Shown piece after piece: positions 33,616 through 45,205 of a stretch of DNA of 64,000 nt (positions are counted from its first letter, which is position 1; every line of letters starts with the position of its first letter). The stretch comes from Mercurialis annua (taxonomy: Eukaryota; Streptophyta; Magnoliopsida; Malpighiales; Euphorbiaceae): NCBI RefSeq assembly GCF_937616625.2, contig NC_065571.1:54111651-54175650 (forward strand), in the 5' to 3' direction. Below the pieces are notes generated by a model that worked only from the letters and a program-made list of their open reading frames with translations, was not told the origin of the DNA and searched no databases. The position numbers and the translations under genes were made by a program.

Positions 33616-34524
33616 TCAAGACTTCGAATTGCAATGAAACACCTTAAACTCACAGTTGGGAGAAATCACTTGCAAAACCAACCTCGCAGTCAGCTCCTGT
33701 CTCACCGCAGCCTCTTCCTTTTCTACCAACACGGCCGCCACAATCCTCTCATATCCGCCGCCGCCGCCCACCATATAGGCCACGATCGCCGCCTGAACCG
33801 GCCCTAAACTCGGATTATAAGCGGCGGATTCCATATACGACCCTTTATAAACCTTTCCCTCACTATCCATCAATGCCACTCCAGATGGGCATTTACTGTA
33901 CGGTGCATGAGACAGATTAGCAGCCTCCAATGCTTCTAATTTTAATTCATCGGAAATTGAATTAGTAGAATTAATTTTAATCCCACCGTTGCGGATTATT
34001 AGCGACAAGTTATTATAACGTGGTTCTAAAAGCAACGGAACAGTCTTATCTAAGAGATCGAACGGCCCAAATCTGTCCGGGAGGAGATTAGACAGAGTTT
34101 CAAACGTTTTAATTTCTCCGTTAGGACTGTTATTACTGTTGCTATCGCCGGTGATGAGGATCTGAATATCCGGTGCGCCGCGGATTTCTTGGAAGAATTG
34201 GCGGCAGTGGCCGCAAGGGGCGGCGGAAACGGCGACGTATTTGGGATTGGGTTCGTTATTGATGCTGAGATTAGTGATGAGGAATTGTTCGGCGTGGACT
34301 GAGTGATGGAGAGGGAGACCCGGAAATTCGAGGTTGGCTCCGAAGAAGATCCGACCCGATGATCCGAGCGCGACGGCGCCCACGTAGTAGTTGGATATGG
34401 GTGGACGGGCTAATGATTGGGCGGATTTTACGAGGGTGGGGAGGAGCTGGGTGATTGTGAGGCCTGATTTTTGTGCCAATGATTCGGCCTCGGATGGTTC
34501 GATTACGAATCTGGGTGGGTCCAT
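33616..34524 (-). CDS. CDA1: Cytidine deaminase
   Basis: Zinc-dependent hydrolysis of cytidine and deoxycytidine to uridine and deoxyuridine in cytosolic pyrimidine salvage. It is a single exon of 302 residues, matching plant CDA1 (about 301), which is a dimer of two-domain chains. The catalytic domain holds VHAEQ (His77, catalytic Glu79) and PCGHCRQFF (Cys104, Cys107), the zinc-binding set. Further on, LSHAPYSKCPSGVALMDSEG starts the second, degenerate deaminase domain typical of the family, which lacks the zinc ligands. The ATG at 34522-34524 begins MDPPRFVIEPSEAESLAQKS, as in other plant CDAs. A GA-rich leader and a TATA box lie upstream. Confidence 0.97.
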   Translation of the reverse strand: MDPPRFVIEPSEAESLAQKSGLTITQLLPTLVKSAQSLARPPISNYYVGAVALGSSGRIFFGANLEFPGLPLHHSVHAEQFLITNLSINNEPNPKYVAVSAAPCGHCRQFFQEIRGAPDIQILITGDSNSNNSPNGEIKTFETLSNLLPDRFGPFDLLDKTVPLLLEPRYNNLSLIIRNGGIKINSTNSISDELKLEALEAANLSHAPYSKCPSGVALMDSEGKVYKGSYMESAAYNPSLGPVQAAIVAYMVGGGGGYERIVAAVLVEKEEAAVRQELTARLVLQVISPNCEFKVFHCNSKS

Positions 34525-34645
34525 TTTGTTGAAATGGGTTTGCTTTTCTGCAATTGGGTGAGAGAGAGAGAGAGACAGAGTTTTTCCGGGAAGTGAGGAG
34601 GATGAAGAAGGTGAAGGGGGGGAAAGGAAGCAGAGTGAGGGTGAT

Positions 34646-34653
34646 TATTTATA
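34646..34653 (-). promoter_or_regulatory. TATA box of cytidine deaminase
   Basis: The minus strand reads TATAAATA about 120 bp upstream of the ATG. Between them lies an (GA)n run (34561-34576 on the opposite strand) of the kind common in plant leaders. Confidence 0.6.
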
Positions 34654-36071
34654 GGAGAATTCATCTATGAATTTTGCTACCTCCAATATAATGATAAATC
34701 AATTATTTATTTTATTTTTACTCTCTTTATCAAATCGTTTACGTAATTGAAACTGAGGTACCAAATAATTTATATAATAAAAATTGAGATACCAGATCAT
34801 GTATATAATTAAAACTGAGTTATCAAATCGTTTATATAATTGAAACTGAGATATCAAATCGTTTGAAAATAAATTTCAAATTATTAACGGAACAAACAAA
34901 AGGGCCTTATAGTTTATAAAATCAAAATTGAAATATCAAATGTTTGATTTTTAAATAAGGGATACCAAACTGTAAATTATGACAAATATGATGGGTTTTA
35001 GAGTAATTTGCTCTATATAATTACTAAATTAATTTTTTTGAATGAAAAGGATAATTATTTTATTGAGGGATTAAAACGACTATTTGAAGAATTACATAAT
35101 ATACCGTATTGACGTTTGAAGAATTAAGAAGGCTATTTAAAGAATTACATAATATGTTGCATTGACGTGATATGGTACGATATAATATGTGTGTTTTATA
35201 AATAATTTATTTAATATTTTATGTTTGAAAAAATATTGCAACAGACTATAAAATATAGTTTGATAATTCTATTTACTTATTTATTTTTATCAAATACTCG
35301 TATACATACTAGATTTTTATTTCTTTTATTTAATTAAGCTAATAATCATTTAAAGATATATTATTAATTTAAAAATTAAAAATTTCATTAAAGATATAAA
35401 TTTTTAACTTTTTATAAAAATAATTTAGAGTTTTAATTTATTGAAAAATATCAATTAAAGTTATAAAATTATTAATAAAAATATGTCCCTTTATTATAGT
35501 CATTGACAATTTTATTCATTAACATATTTATATAGACCGTAATTTTTATATAAATATTACTATAATTATAATTTAATATACATATATTTATATTGATAGT
35601 AAATTTAAAATTTAAATATATTTAATAAAATATGATATTTTCAACAATTAAAATTATTAAATAAAATTAATTCCAATAAAATAACAAATGTTTGCGTCTT
35701 TTTTCAGTTACAACCAAATTTTTAAATAATCGGTTATTTTAGCCTATTTTCAGATATTTAAAATCTTTTTAGCTATTCGTGTATCAGAGCTAAAAGTTTG
35801 AGATGAGTTTTATTTTAAAATGGGCAAAAAAATTGATCTGGTTCACGAATGGCTATAAAAGATTTTAAATATCATAAAATACGCTAAACTAGCCAATTTG
35901 AAAGGATTTGTCTATAACTGGCAAAAGCAGCAAATGTTTGATATTTTATTAAAACTAATCTTAAATAAAAATAACATTTCGAAGTTCAGCTATTAAAAAT
36001 TGATAGTTGATTTTAGTTTTATTAAATACCATCTAATTGTTGATTAAATATCTTCAGACTATTAATTATTA

Positions 36072-36394
36072 TGACTTAAAGAGCAATTTACCCCCTCAAC
36101 TTGTAAACAAAGAGCAATTAATACATAAATTAATTTTGTGGGCAAATTGGTCACGAATTTATTAACTATGAGCAATTAATTTACAAGTTTTTTTTTTGAT
36201 GGTAAAATGCCAATTTAAGGAAAATTTAACTTACAAGTTGAAGGGGCAAATTGTTAAAATGGGATTAATTCTTAAAATCAACAAGTTCGTGACTAATTTA
36301 TCAATAATATTAATTTATATATTTTATTATTTACAAGTTTTTTTTTTTGAGAACTATTATTTACAAGTTAAAGAGTCAAATTGTCATTTAAGTC
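36072..36394. mobile_element. Possible MITE with inverted ends
   Basis: The ends GACTTAAA...TTTAAGTC are inverted. Inside them GCAATTTACCCCCTCAACTT and the complement-type AAGTTGAAGGGGCAAATTG or AAGTTAAAGAGTCAAATTG repeat in inverted orientation. The flanks show only an approximate target duplication, so the boundaries are uncertain. Confidence 0.5.
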
Positions 36395-37351
36395 TGATTA
36401 TTACTATATCCAGGAAATTGGAGATTAATGTATAATGCATGCAAAGTTGGAATAAAAGGACAAAAGGATTTGTTGAGTGAAAGCATAAAATTTGCCATTA
36501 AACAATATATAATTCCAAGTACATTGCCCGAAAATGGAAATTACCATTAGTTTTAAAATACTATTATATGGACATAGACAATTAGACTAATTAAATCAAA
36601 AATATAAGGTGTGGTCAATTTCTAGCATGTGAATAAGAAGCTAACAAACAAGTGTATCATAACCATATAATTTTAATTTATTATTTTATTAATCAAGAAC
36701 TGCCATATAATTGTCAAGTTCAGACAATGAATATATAATTGAATACCATTGTCTTTCCGTTATCATTAGACAATTGTTCCATGCCATCCATAACGTTCAA
36801 TAATTTTGAAAGACTATATGATCCTAAATATATATAAATGAAAAAAGGGAAAATAACTCACAAATGATCATAATATTTTAAATGTACAAATTATAAGATA
36901 GGCATAGTTGCTTAAAAACATTTTTTTGACTTTTCTTATTTATAGTCTAGCCTTTTCAAATGCTAATTTTAAACTTAACTTTGATAAGTATATTTTAATT
37001 ATAATCAACTACTTAATTTCAATAACAATTTCTAATTATTATTATTTGTGATCAAATCTTTTAGTTCTGTCAATAATAAGCATTAATTTTCAAAAAAAGT
37101 TAGATTTTGTCATAAATAAAAAAATAGTTTTCTATAGATACATATTGTTGGATAAAATTGAATATATTTATCAAAGTTTATCTAAAATTGATGTTCCTAA
37201 ATGTTAGGCCATAAATAAAAAAATTTAAAGATTTGTATTTTTTGAGTGATAGAATTAGAACCTAAGAGATTTTTTTATATTGAACTAGTTTATCTGATAC
37301 GCGTACAACTTAATATTTTATTTATTGAATATTAAGTGGGATCAAAATTGC

Positions 37352-37383
<32 letters not shown>

Positions 37384-37384
37384 G

Positions 37385-37449
<65 letters not shown>
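37352..37449. repeat. (TA)n microsatellite with an internal (TATG)n block
   Basis: About 98 bp of alternating T and A with a TATG run near 37370-37389. A hypervariable simple repeat and a likely source of length polymorphism. Confidence 0.95.
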
Positions 37450-37454
<5 letters not shown>

Positions 37455-37664
37455 TACAAAAGTATATAAATAGAAATGGACTCATAAAATTATAGTTTCA
37501 AATTTTGAGTTGAATGCAGCTGGTATGTGAATCTATTAATTTTATATATTGCGTCTTTCTAGTCAATATTTTTTATTTTATTTTGCGTAATTCCTTTTTA
37601 CCTACCATATCCATATGCTCAAATTAAACTACTTTTGAATTTTTTGCAAGTCAGGATGTTAGCC

Positions 37665-37977
37665 TAGTGTTTTAAAAATCAACCCGAACGGTCGGACCGG
37701 TCGAATCAAGATCCAGTTAAAAGATATAGAAAACCAGAATTCTGATTGAACCCGATGAACCTATCATTGAATTGGTTATTGAATCGGCTGGACCGTTCCA
37801 AACCGGATGAAAAGAATTAGCGATGGACAAATCCGTCGCCTAAAACCTAATATCCATCGCCATTTCTTTCCTAAATATTTTATCGAATCTGCCAACCGGC
37901 AATTGAACCAGTTGAACCATAAATTAGTGGTTTAACCAGTTCATCCACCGATTCCGTTTTTAAAATACTGATTAGGC
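37665..37977. mobile_element. Degenerate TIR element of the GTTTTAAAAACCG type
   Basis: The left end reads CTAGTGTTTTAAAAATCAAC and the right end, complemented, CTAATCAGTATTTTAAAAAC. The subterminal parts carry GGTCGGACCGG and AACCGG words in inverted order. No clean target duplication is visible. A related element lies at 53999-54259, and a fragment near 47155-47225. Confidence 0.55.
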
Positions 37978-39384
37978 CTTAAAAGCAAACTTTTTTTTTT
38001 TGCAAATTTAAAGCTAATTTTGCATGATTCACAGTAGGAGAAAGAAAAGCTATCCACATGCAATGCAACTGTATTACAAGGATATATGCTCGTAAGAAAA
38101 TTGATGCTAACAATTGGATTCACATAGATTTGGAATTTTAAATGTAGTTGGTGCAAGCTTGCAAGCATATTTGTTTATTTATTAATATTTGATGTTACTT
38201 TTCACAATGTCTTATAATTAAAGGAATACTATTTATTTTGTCACTCAGTTTTGGTGCTGGTTTGTCCACTTCTTTACCTACCAGTCTACTATGACAATTA
38301 TTTCATGTGATCCAAGATTTAAATATGGACACTATTTTTTTTTTGAGCAAATATATGGACACTTCAATGAAAACAAAACAATGATTTGAATTTTGCTTCG
38401 ATGAGGAAGCTTAGGTGTACTACAACAAATAGAACATTTGATGAGCTTTATTGCACTAATTAGTTAGACATTTAATTTAACCAATATGTTAACACAAAGA
38501 CATAGTCCAGTGCCCTATAAAAAGGATGACAAGATCACTCCCAAGGAGGTATATGATTCCTGACTCTTTTCACTATTTTATTAGCATTACTATCTCAAGT
38601 CCATTTACAAACCCATTAGTAGGTCTGCCATCTGAATCCCAGACAATCAGTACTCAAAAATACAAACTCGCCGAATCTCCCTCGCTTCTCCGAGATCCAT
38701 CATTTATGCACATCATTTAATATTAACATTTATTTTTATTATCTCATGATATTTTCGCCACGGTGGTATTATATAAAATTTATCACATATTAAAAAAAAA
38801 CAAACAATTTTTATTTGATACAATACTAAATAAAAGGAGAACTGCAACTAGAATGAAACTTCCAAAGAAATACTGTATTATATTAATTAAGGCTGTTTTT
38901 AAGTTCATCAAGGCTATGTTTTCATTGTTAGAAGCTACAACAGTTCTTTTGCTTTTTTACGATTGGATTTTTGAAAAATTCAAATTGTATTTTGTTTTCG
39001 TGACATTGTTTTTTTTTTATCTATTTTCAAAGTCGTAGTTTTCAGTGCGCAACTTCATGCGTAATACTTTTTATGCGTAAATATGAAATAGTGGAGATTT
39101 TACCATTTTTCGTCGGCTTTCAATATATTTTACTAAAAAATGATTATATCAATTAGATTGAAACAGCCACATATAATTCTATATCATTACTATGTTTTAT
39201 ACAATAAATTTTAAAGATTTATTTGTAAAAGTATTTTTTTTTAATAATTTGTAAAAGTAAATTTTTAAAATGCACTTTATCGATTTCAAATGAAAACCGG
39301 GAATACACATCTTAAATTCTTATAGTATTCTTTTTAAAAAAAATCTTATTACGTGGGAGAAAAATAAATAATACATTTAATAAA

Positions 39385-39670
39385 GGCTAAACCCATCTAG
39401 AGGCCCTTGTACTATATCATTTTTGTTCAAAAAGCCCCTGTACTATTTTTTTATTATTCAGGTCCCTCTACTTACATAATTTTAGATTTTCAGGTCCTTT
39501 TTTAGTTTTTTCCAGTTCCTCTACTTACAATTTTTTTGTTCCTCCAGTCCCTCAAAAGGACCTAAAAATCGGAATTTTGTCAAGTACAGGGACCTGAAGA
39601 ACAAAAAAATAGTACAAGGGCTTTTTGAACAAAAATGATATAGTACAAGGGTCTCTAGATGGGTTTAGCC
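39385..39670. mobile_element. Mutator-type MITE, nearly full-length foldback (286 bp)
   Basis: Ends GGCTAAACCCATCTAGAG and its exact complement at the right. The arms are inverted over roughly 90 bp or more and include GTACTATATCATTTTTGTTC in both. The exact 9-bp TSD TTTAATAAA occurs at 39376-39384 and 39671-39679. Low arm divergence suggests that this is one of the younger insertions. Confidence 0.93.
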
Positions 39671-40027
39671 TTTAATAAATTCTAACTTCTTTTTAGGTAT
39701 ATTAAATAAATTTTTTATCATGTGCGGATGCATAACCATTTATATGGGCTAGGTCCTCAGAGACCGGATCTTATTGGGCTTTTCTGGATGACAAAAGGAC
39801 GCATATAGTGACACGAAAACCATAACGCATTCACAAACCTAGACTTAATCAGAACCGTAGAATCATCCACCATGGTTTCATCGTACGGTAAAAGGAGAAA
39901 TACGTGGCCATGCAATCCTAAACCAAAACCCAACATATAAAACACTCAATAGATAAATAACTTCTGTTAAAAAAAAATAAAAAAATATAAATAACTTATA
40001 AAAATGTTTAAAAATGTAATGTAAAAA

Positions 40028-42431
40028 ATGGCAAATTTTATGTGTCCAAAACTGCAACAGAAGCTACCAATTCTTGCTACAGTTTATCCCAGTTACTATT
40101 TTGGTGTCGCTACAAAGGCGCAGAGGAAGCTGAACACTAGATTTAAAGCGCCACGTAGGCTTGTTTTAGGGTTAGGAGCTTCTTTTTGGGCACAATTTAT
40201 GAGTAGTGTTGGTGGTGGCAAGTCTTTCATTGCTTCTGCTAGGCAAAAGGGTGCTATTGAAGAGGTGAAATTTTAATCCATTTTTAATTTGAGTTTGATT
40301 TTATTTTATTTGGTTTCCATGTTTTTCTACAGACATTGGATTTTGTTAGTGAAATTGAATGTAAATGTAATGAAATTGATCCACTGTGTTGGTTTAGCTT
40401 GATTGTAATAATTGTAGCCTTATTTAATAGCTTGAGCTTTTGGAGAATTGATTATTTGATATACTATAAGAGAATCGAAAGGTATTAGCAGCTTAAAGAG
40501 ATAAAAGAAAAATTACTATTTAGCACAAGTAGATTAATGTGCTCTCCTTTTGATTAATCTCATGTATTTTGGATGCTAATTGCTACTTTCCGTTTCCAAA
40601 CTCTCTTTCGGATTTTTAGGTATTGAAGAATGTGGATTGGCCTGAGCAATTTCCCTTCAAGGAGGAGGATTTTCAGCGCTACGACGAGTAATGAGTCTAA
40701 GCTACACTTTGTTACTTCACTAAGATACCTTGTTCATTTCCTTTTCCGTTGACCTTTCTTATGTCGATGACTATCTAGGGACAGTTGATGAATTTTAAGC
40801 TTATATTACAGTTTCTTCATGTGAATGAACTTTTGCTTGTTATCCTTGCCGCTTTGTTTGCTGTGACATCCTATATGTATACGTATTATCTGTCAAAGCA
40901 TTCTATACTACTAGTTCACTTCAAGTCGATAGAATTTGTTTCAGTCAACAGTTTTAAGCATGTAGAAGCTGGTTAAATTAATTCACACAAAGGTTCCTTA
41001 ATACTCATTTTAAGAAGTTTGCATCTCCTAGTCCTAACAAACAAAACTTGATATTTTAGGTCACCAGACTCCTCATTCTATGAAGCTCCCCGATTTGTGA
41101 CACACATTGATGACCCAGCCATTTCTGCGTTGACAAAGTACTACAATGAGGTTTTCCCTCCAAGCAACACACCAGGAGTCAGTATCCTAGACATGTGTAG
41201 CAGTTGGGTAAGCCATTTCTGATACAGAATTATGGAAGCATGCGTTGTTATGTGTGGGATATGTTAACAGAACCTTGTTTACGGCTTTGATATGTAGGTC
41301 AGTCATTATCCAAAAGGATATAAGCAAGATAGAATAGTTGGACAAGGCATGAACGAAGAAGAGCTCAAACGCAATCCTGTAAGATCTTACTGTTCCCTTT
41401 TTTTCTAAGTAATATTGCGAGACATTGAGAAAACAAAAAGATCTTCATTTACTTCCGAAGATTAAATTTTAGCCACTCATTGAACTTTTTTAGCGCATTA
41501 CAACTCTTGATTAATAATTTCAAGTATAATTTTAAGTTTCAATTAGATGTTGGAGCATTGTGAAAATGATCTTCATTCTCCGTCTTTTAAATTTTGCAAT
41601 TTCTTTCAAACAAATCTTTTTTATTGACTCTGTTTACTTTATAGGTTTTGACAGAGTACATTGTTCAAGACTTAAACGTGAACCCTAAACTTTCATTTGA
41701 AGACAATTCTTTTGATGTCATAACTAATACGGTATGTGGTTATTCTCTATCACTTGCTAATAGGTCTGATACATATAGTGTAATAATTAATTCTTCTTCT
41801 CAAATTTGATATTTGAACTAGAATTAAATTTTTTGCTCATTTTTTTAAACATTTTATAGGTCAGTGTTGATTACCTAACAAAGCCGCTTGATGTTTTTAA
41901 AGAGATGGCTCGAATACTCAAGCCCGGCGGACTGGCTATTATGAGGTGAGAGCTAACCTACAGTTCCATCTGATTAAGGTTTGGGTTAACAGAGGAACAT
42001 TAAGTGCATAAATTTTAAATCGAACTAATTCGCTTGCAATAACACTCCCAATCTCGGTTATTCTCACTTATTCGCCTATTTACTTTATTTAACCATTTCT
42101 AAATCTGTGAAATTCCGTCGCGTATCAGCTTTTCCAATCGTTGCTTCTTTACAAAAGCAATCTCAATATGGACATCCACCGGTGATGCTGATCATGTTAT
42201 GATAGTCGGGTCATATTTCCACTATGCAGGAGGATTTGAACCTCCACAAGTAAGCAATTTCTTGTATGAGATCATTATACATACAATTTTTGTGTTGCTT
42301 GTTAGTAGCCAATGTTGTTCATCATTTTGACTTGAGGTTGCAATTATTTACAGGCAATTGACATATCTCCGAACCCTGGACGTTCAGATCCAATGTACAT
42401 TGTTTACTCTAGAAAGGCTTCTACGGCTTGA
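40028..42431 (+). CDS. SAM-dependent methyltransferase (type 11 fold)
   Basis: Predicted class I methyltransferase of unknown substrate. Eight exons: 40028-40264, 40620-40687, 41060-41207, 41298-41378, 41645-41731, 41860-41945, 42129-42249 and 42354-42431. They give 301 residues. The SAM-binding fold is visible as motif I VSILDMCSSWVSHYP (position near 140), a motif II-III area with VGQGMNEEELKRNP and the acidic FEDNSFDVITNTVSVDYL, and the post-motif ILKPGGLAIMSFSNRCFFTK, which is typical of Methyltransf_11 proteins. The N-terminus (MANFMCPKLQQKLPILATVY...) is basic and hydroxyl-rich and could target an organelle; that is inferred. The C-terminal half has GGFEPPQAIDISPNPGRSDP, seen in a conserved plant and algal group. 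Confidence 0.88.
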
Positions 42432-43139
42432 GCAGAAGTGGATAAATTTTGTATGATCTCTTAAATATACTATCATTTATTTATAACAATAAGTAAATAT
42501 ATTTCTTCATCCTCTTATCCTTACTTTTATCTGCTCATCCCCTATGTGTACTTTTTCATATTATGATATAGAAAACAAAACATAGTGTTGTTGGTAGTTT
42601 CTAGTTTCTTTTATTATAATCACAAATGGACTAACAATAGCTTTAGTAGAAGATTTAGAAGATCAAAAAGTGCTGCTTTGTGAGTCGGTGTTTGTCGGTG
42701 ATTTCTTACGGATTTACGCATTTGTTGTAAAACAGATTTTTTTGGTTCACCATGTGCTTGTGTAGAGATAATGGCGACATATAGTCAATGTAAAAACTTA
42801 AAATATTGATCCCATGATGCTAACATAACTATTGGTTATTTTTTCTTGAACTGCAAAAGGGTGACTGACAGTAGGAACATTCTCTGGGAGAGCAGAAGAA
42901 TCCAATTCTTGTGAGCTGAAATTTCTTCCAATTCCATCACCAATTTCACAACTAGCCCTAAATTCTGTAATCAAAAGCTGGTTTGTTGAGCATTGTTCAC
43001 TATCAGACCATACATAACAGATAAGAAAAGTATAAAGAAAAAGGAATATGTACACTGATGAAAACGATTACATTCATGAATTACAATAAAGCAAACAAAG
43101 AGCCACCATTGAGCCAAAAGCAACAACTCGAGGCAAGAT
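42432..43139. other. Convergent intergenic region
   Basis: 3'UTRs of the methyltransferase and, on the other strand, of the tetraspanin. A short minus-strand frame here has no support as a gene. Confidence 0.45.
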
Positions 43140-43303
43140 TAGGGGGGTGCATTCAGTTCAAAAGTCGGTTTGGTTTACACTATAACTTAACTAACTTTTC
43201 TATTTCCAAAACTTAACCGAATCAAAAACTGTCGTTTTTTTATATAATCAAACAAACGAAACCGAATCTTTAGGTTCGGTTATCCAGTTTTTGCATACCC
43301 TTA
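43140..43303. mobile_element. hAT-type MITE abutting the tetraspanin stop codon
   Basis: Ends TAGGGGGGTGCATTC and, complemented, TAAGGGTATGCAAAA. It is flanked by exact 8-bp duplications GGCAAGAT at 43132-43139 and 43304-43311. The right copy shares its last base with the tetraspanin stop codon (43311-43313). The interior holds GGTTCGGTT/AACCGAA words. On the minus strand the element is therefore in the 3'UTR, starting 8 bases after the stop. Confidence 0.88.
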
Positions 43304-43310
43304 GGCAAGA

Positions 43311-45205
43311 TCAAACCCAACCCCGTTTGTACCGACGGAAAAGATCTTCGGTTTGAGCGTTCTTGAAGGCGCTACAGGCAATGAGATAGACCCATATAAG
43401 CACCACAACCGCTACAATAATGATAACATTAGCCTTCCTCCATTCTTTCCTAAGATTTCCTAATAAACCAGCTTTGCAAGAATTGCAATTGTAGCAGAGC
43501 TGAGTCTGGTCATTGTTCCATAAGTAGCAGTCTGGGTCTGCTGTTGGGTTCGCTGGGTTTAACCACAGTGTTGGGTTCACATAATTGTAGCCACATACTG
43601 TTGGAGGCTTACAGCAACCTGACTGTAACATTTAAATTTACACTAAATAAGTTAAAACAATTGCTAAAAGGAAAAAAAAAGCACCCCACCATGTTATGTC
43701 ACCTAACACTAATACAAAATAATAGCTGGCAACCATTTATAAACTCCATAGATATTAGATATGCAATTCTTTTTTGATGTTTTGCAATGAGGACAAATTT
43801 GTGACCCTAATAATGCAAGAAAAATTGCTTTTATTGGGTCTAAATTTCATAATGATCTAGTTGGTAGGCAATCTAATTGGCACAAACAACTTGGGATCCT
43901 TGCAATAACCCTTTCATTCTATTATTAGAGTCCAAAATTTCGTTTTCATTTCTCAAAACTTTTTTTAAAATTATGAAACTTTAAATTTACGACCTATTTT
44001 GGCATTTCCATTTTCATGATTAGATCATTAATAATACCCCACAAAACACCACTTTACCTATGTTTCTTTCTAGACAAAACCCATTGTTAAACCCTTATAA
44101 TTAAAAAAATTGTTTATTTAGTCCATTTTCAAACTTTTATCTTTATCTTGTCCAAGTACTTGATTTATTTTAATTTTCTAAGTTTTTTTTGACGGAAAAG
44201 AGGCGTGTATTACACTTGCAAATAACTAATTGAAAATACATAGACATTTTGATGGTTTAAACCTTCTCTCTATAAAAAAATGAATGAACTCATGCTGATG
44301 GTGATTATGCTTATGATTAAGGATTTGAAAGATCTAAAAAAGTTCCTCACCTAACTTTATGGACCACTAAATTCTTATATGCTTTTCTAAGTGTTAATTT
44401 CAACAATAGTAATTAGTAACTTCATATATGTCCTACTGATATCTCACAATATCAATTCCCCCCCTAAACTTACACACAATAGACAATTAACACAAAAATC
44501 AAACTCTTTTTATCAATTAATCTCAGATACTAATTGTATAAATTTTGAAAATAACCTCAAGTAGCTTATTGATCAAGAAATTGGATTAATTGATAAAAAA
44601 AATTAACAAGTTCATAAACTAAACTTAAATTTAATGTTAATTGCCAAACCTAAGTAAAAAAATTTATAATGTGAAATAAAAAATTAAAAGAACGAAAAAA
44701 AACTTACCTGAAGAGGAGAAATATGAGCAGCAAAGAACTGATCAGCACCAATATAATTACGAGTAAGCTTAGAACAAACCTCACCGTCACTCAAACAACT
44801 CCTAATCTTAACCCAATTCCCACTATCCACCACATGATTTCTCAACCAAGAAGAAAACCCGTCAAGCCTATACTCTTTATAGCCCTTACCGGCCACCGCA
44901 TACCCGCCATCGGCTCGTGTGACCACGAAGGCAAACACCAGCAAGATCAGAATAAGTCCGATGAGAATTGCCATGCAGCAAAGGTAGAATGCGAGGAGAG
45001 TCTCTTTGTACCAGTGAGCGCCCACGAATCCGGCGAGGGAGACGAGGAGGATGAGCGTGCCGAGAATTACTATCGGCCATCGGAAGTAGTGGACGCAGGC
45101 GTTGTCGGGCTTTGAAGCGAGCCATATGCCGGAGGCTATGATGGGGATTGAGCAGAGAAATGCTACGAAGTTTAGGATTGCTGTTATGTTGTTGGCTAGT
45201 CCCAT
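43311..45205 (-). CDS. TET8: Tetraspanin, TET8-like
   Basis: Four-pass membrane protein that organises plasma-membrane and extracellular-vesicle microdomains. Arabidopsis TET8 marks exosome-like vesicles. Two exons on the minus strand, 44708-45205 and 43311-43622, give 269 residues with a phase-0 intron of 1085 bp, the usual one-intron structure of plant tetraspanins. TM1 is about 5-28 (LNFVAFLCSIPIIASGIWL), TM2 about 44-64, TM3 about 72-97, and TM4 near the C-terminus (VIIIVAVVVLIWVYLIACSA). The large loop carries the plant signature GCCKPPTVCGYNY and further cysteines (DCYLWNNDQTQLCYNCNSC). Both ends are cytosolic. Confidence 0.95.

Larger units (their letters stand above)
34654..40027. other. 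Long gene-free AT-rich intergenic region
   Basis: 5.4 kb without a supported gene. Contents: direct AT-rich repeats around 34720-34990 (AAACTGAGATATCAAATCGTTT-like units); a possible MITE at 36072-36394; a TA microsatellite at 37352-37449; a TIR element at about 37665-37977; and a clear MITE at 39385-39670. Short ORFs in this region have low-complexity translations and no recognisable family. Confidence 0.6.

Noticed and set aside
37352..37449. Replication origin or matrix attachment role for the (TA)n tract
   Set aside because: A simple microsatellite explains it; nothing else in the flanks supports a special function.
44723..45125. Long frames on both strands over tetraspanin exon 1 (up to 130 codons)
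   Set aside because: Shadows of the tetraspanin exon in other frames, with atypical composition.
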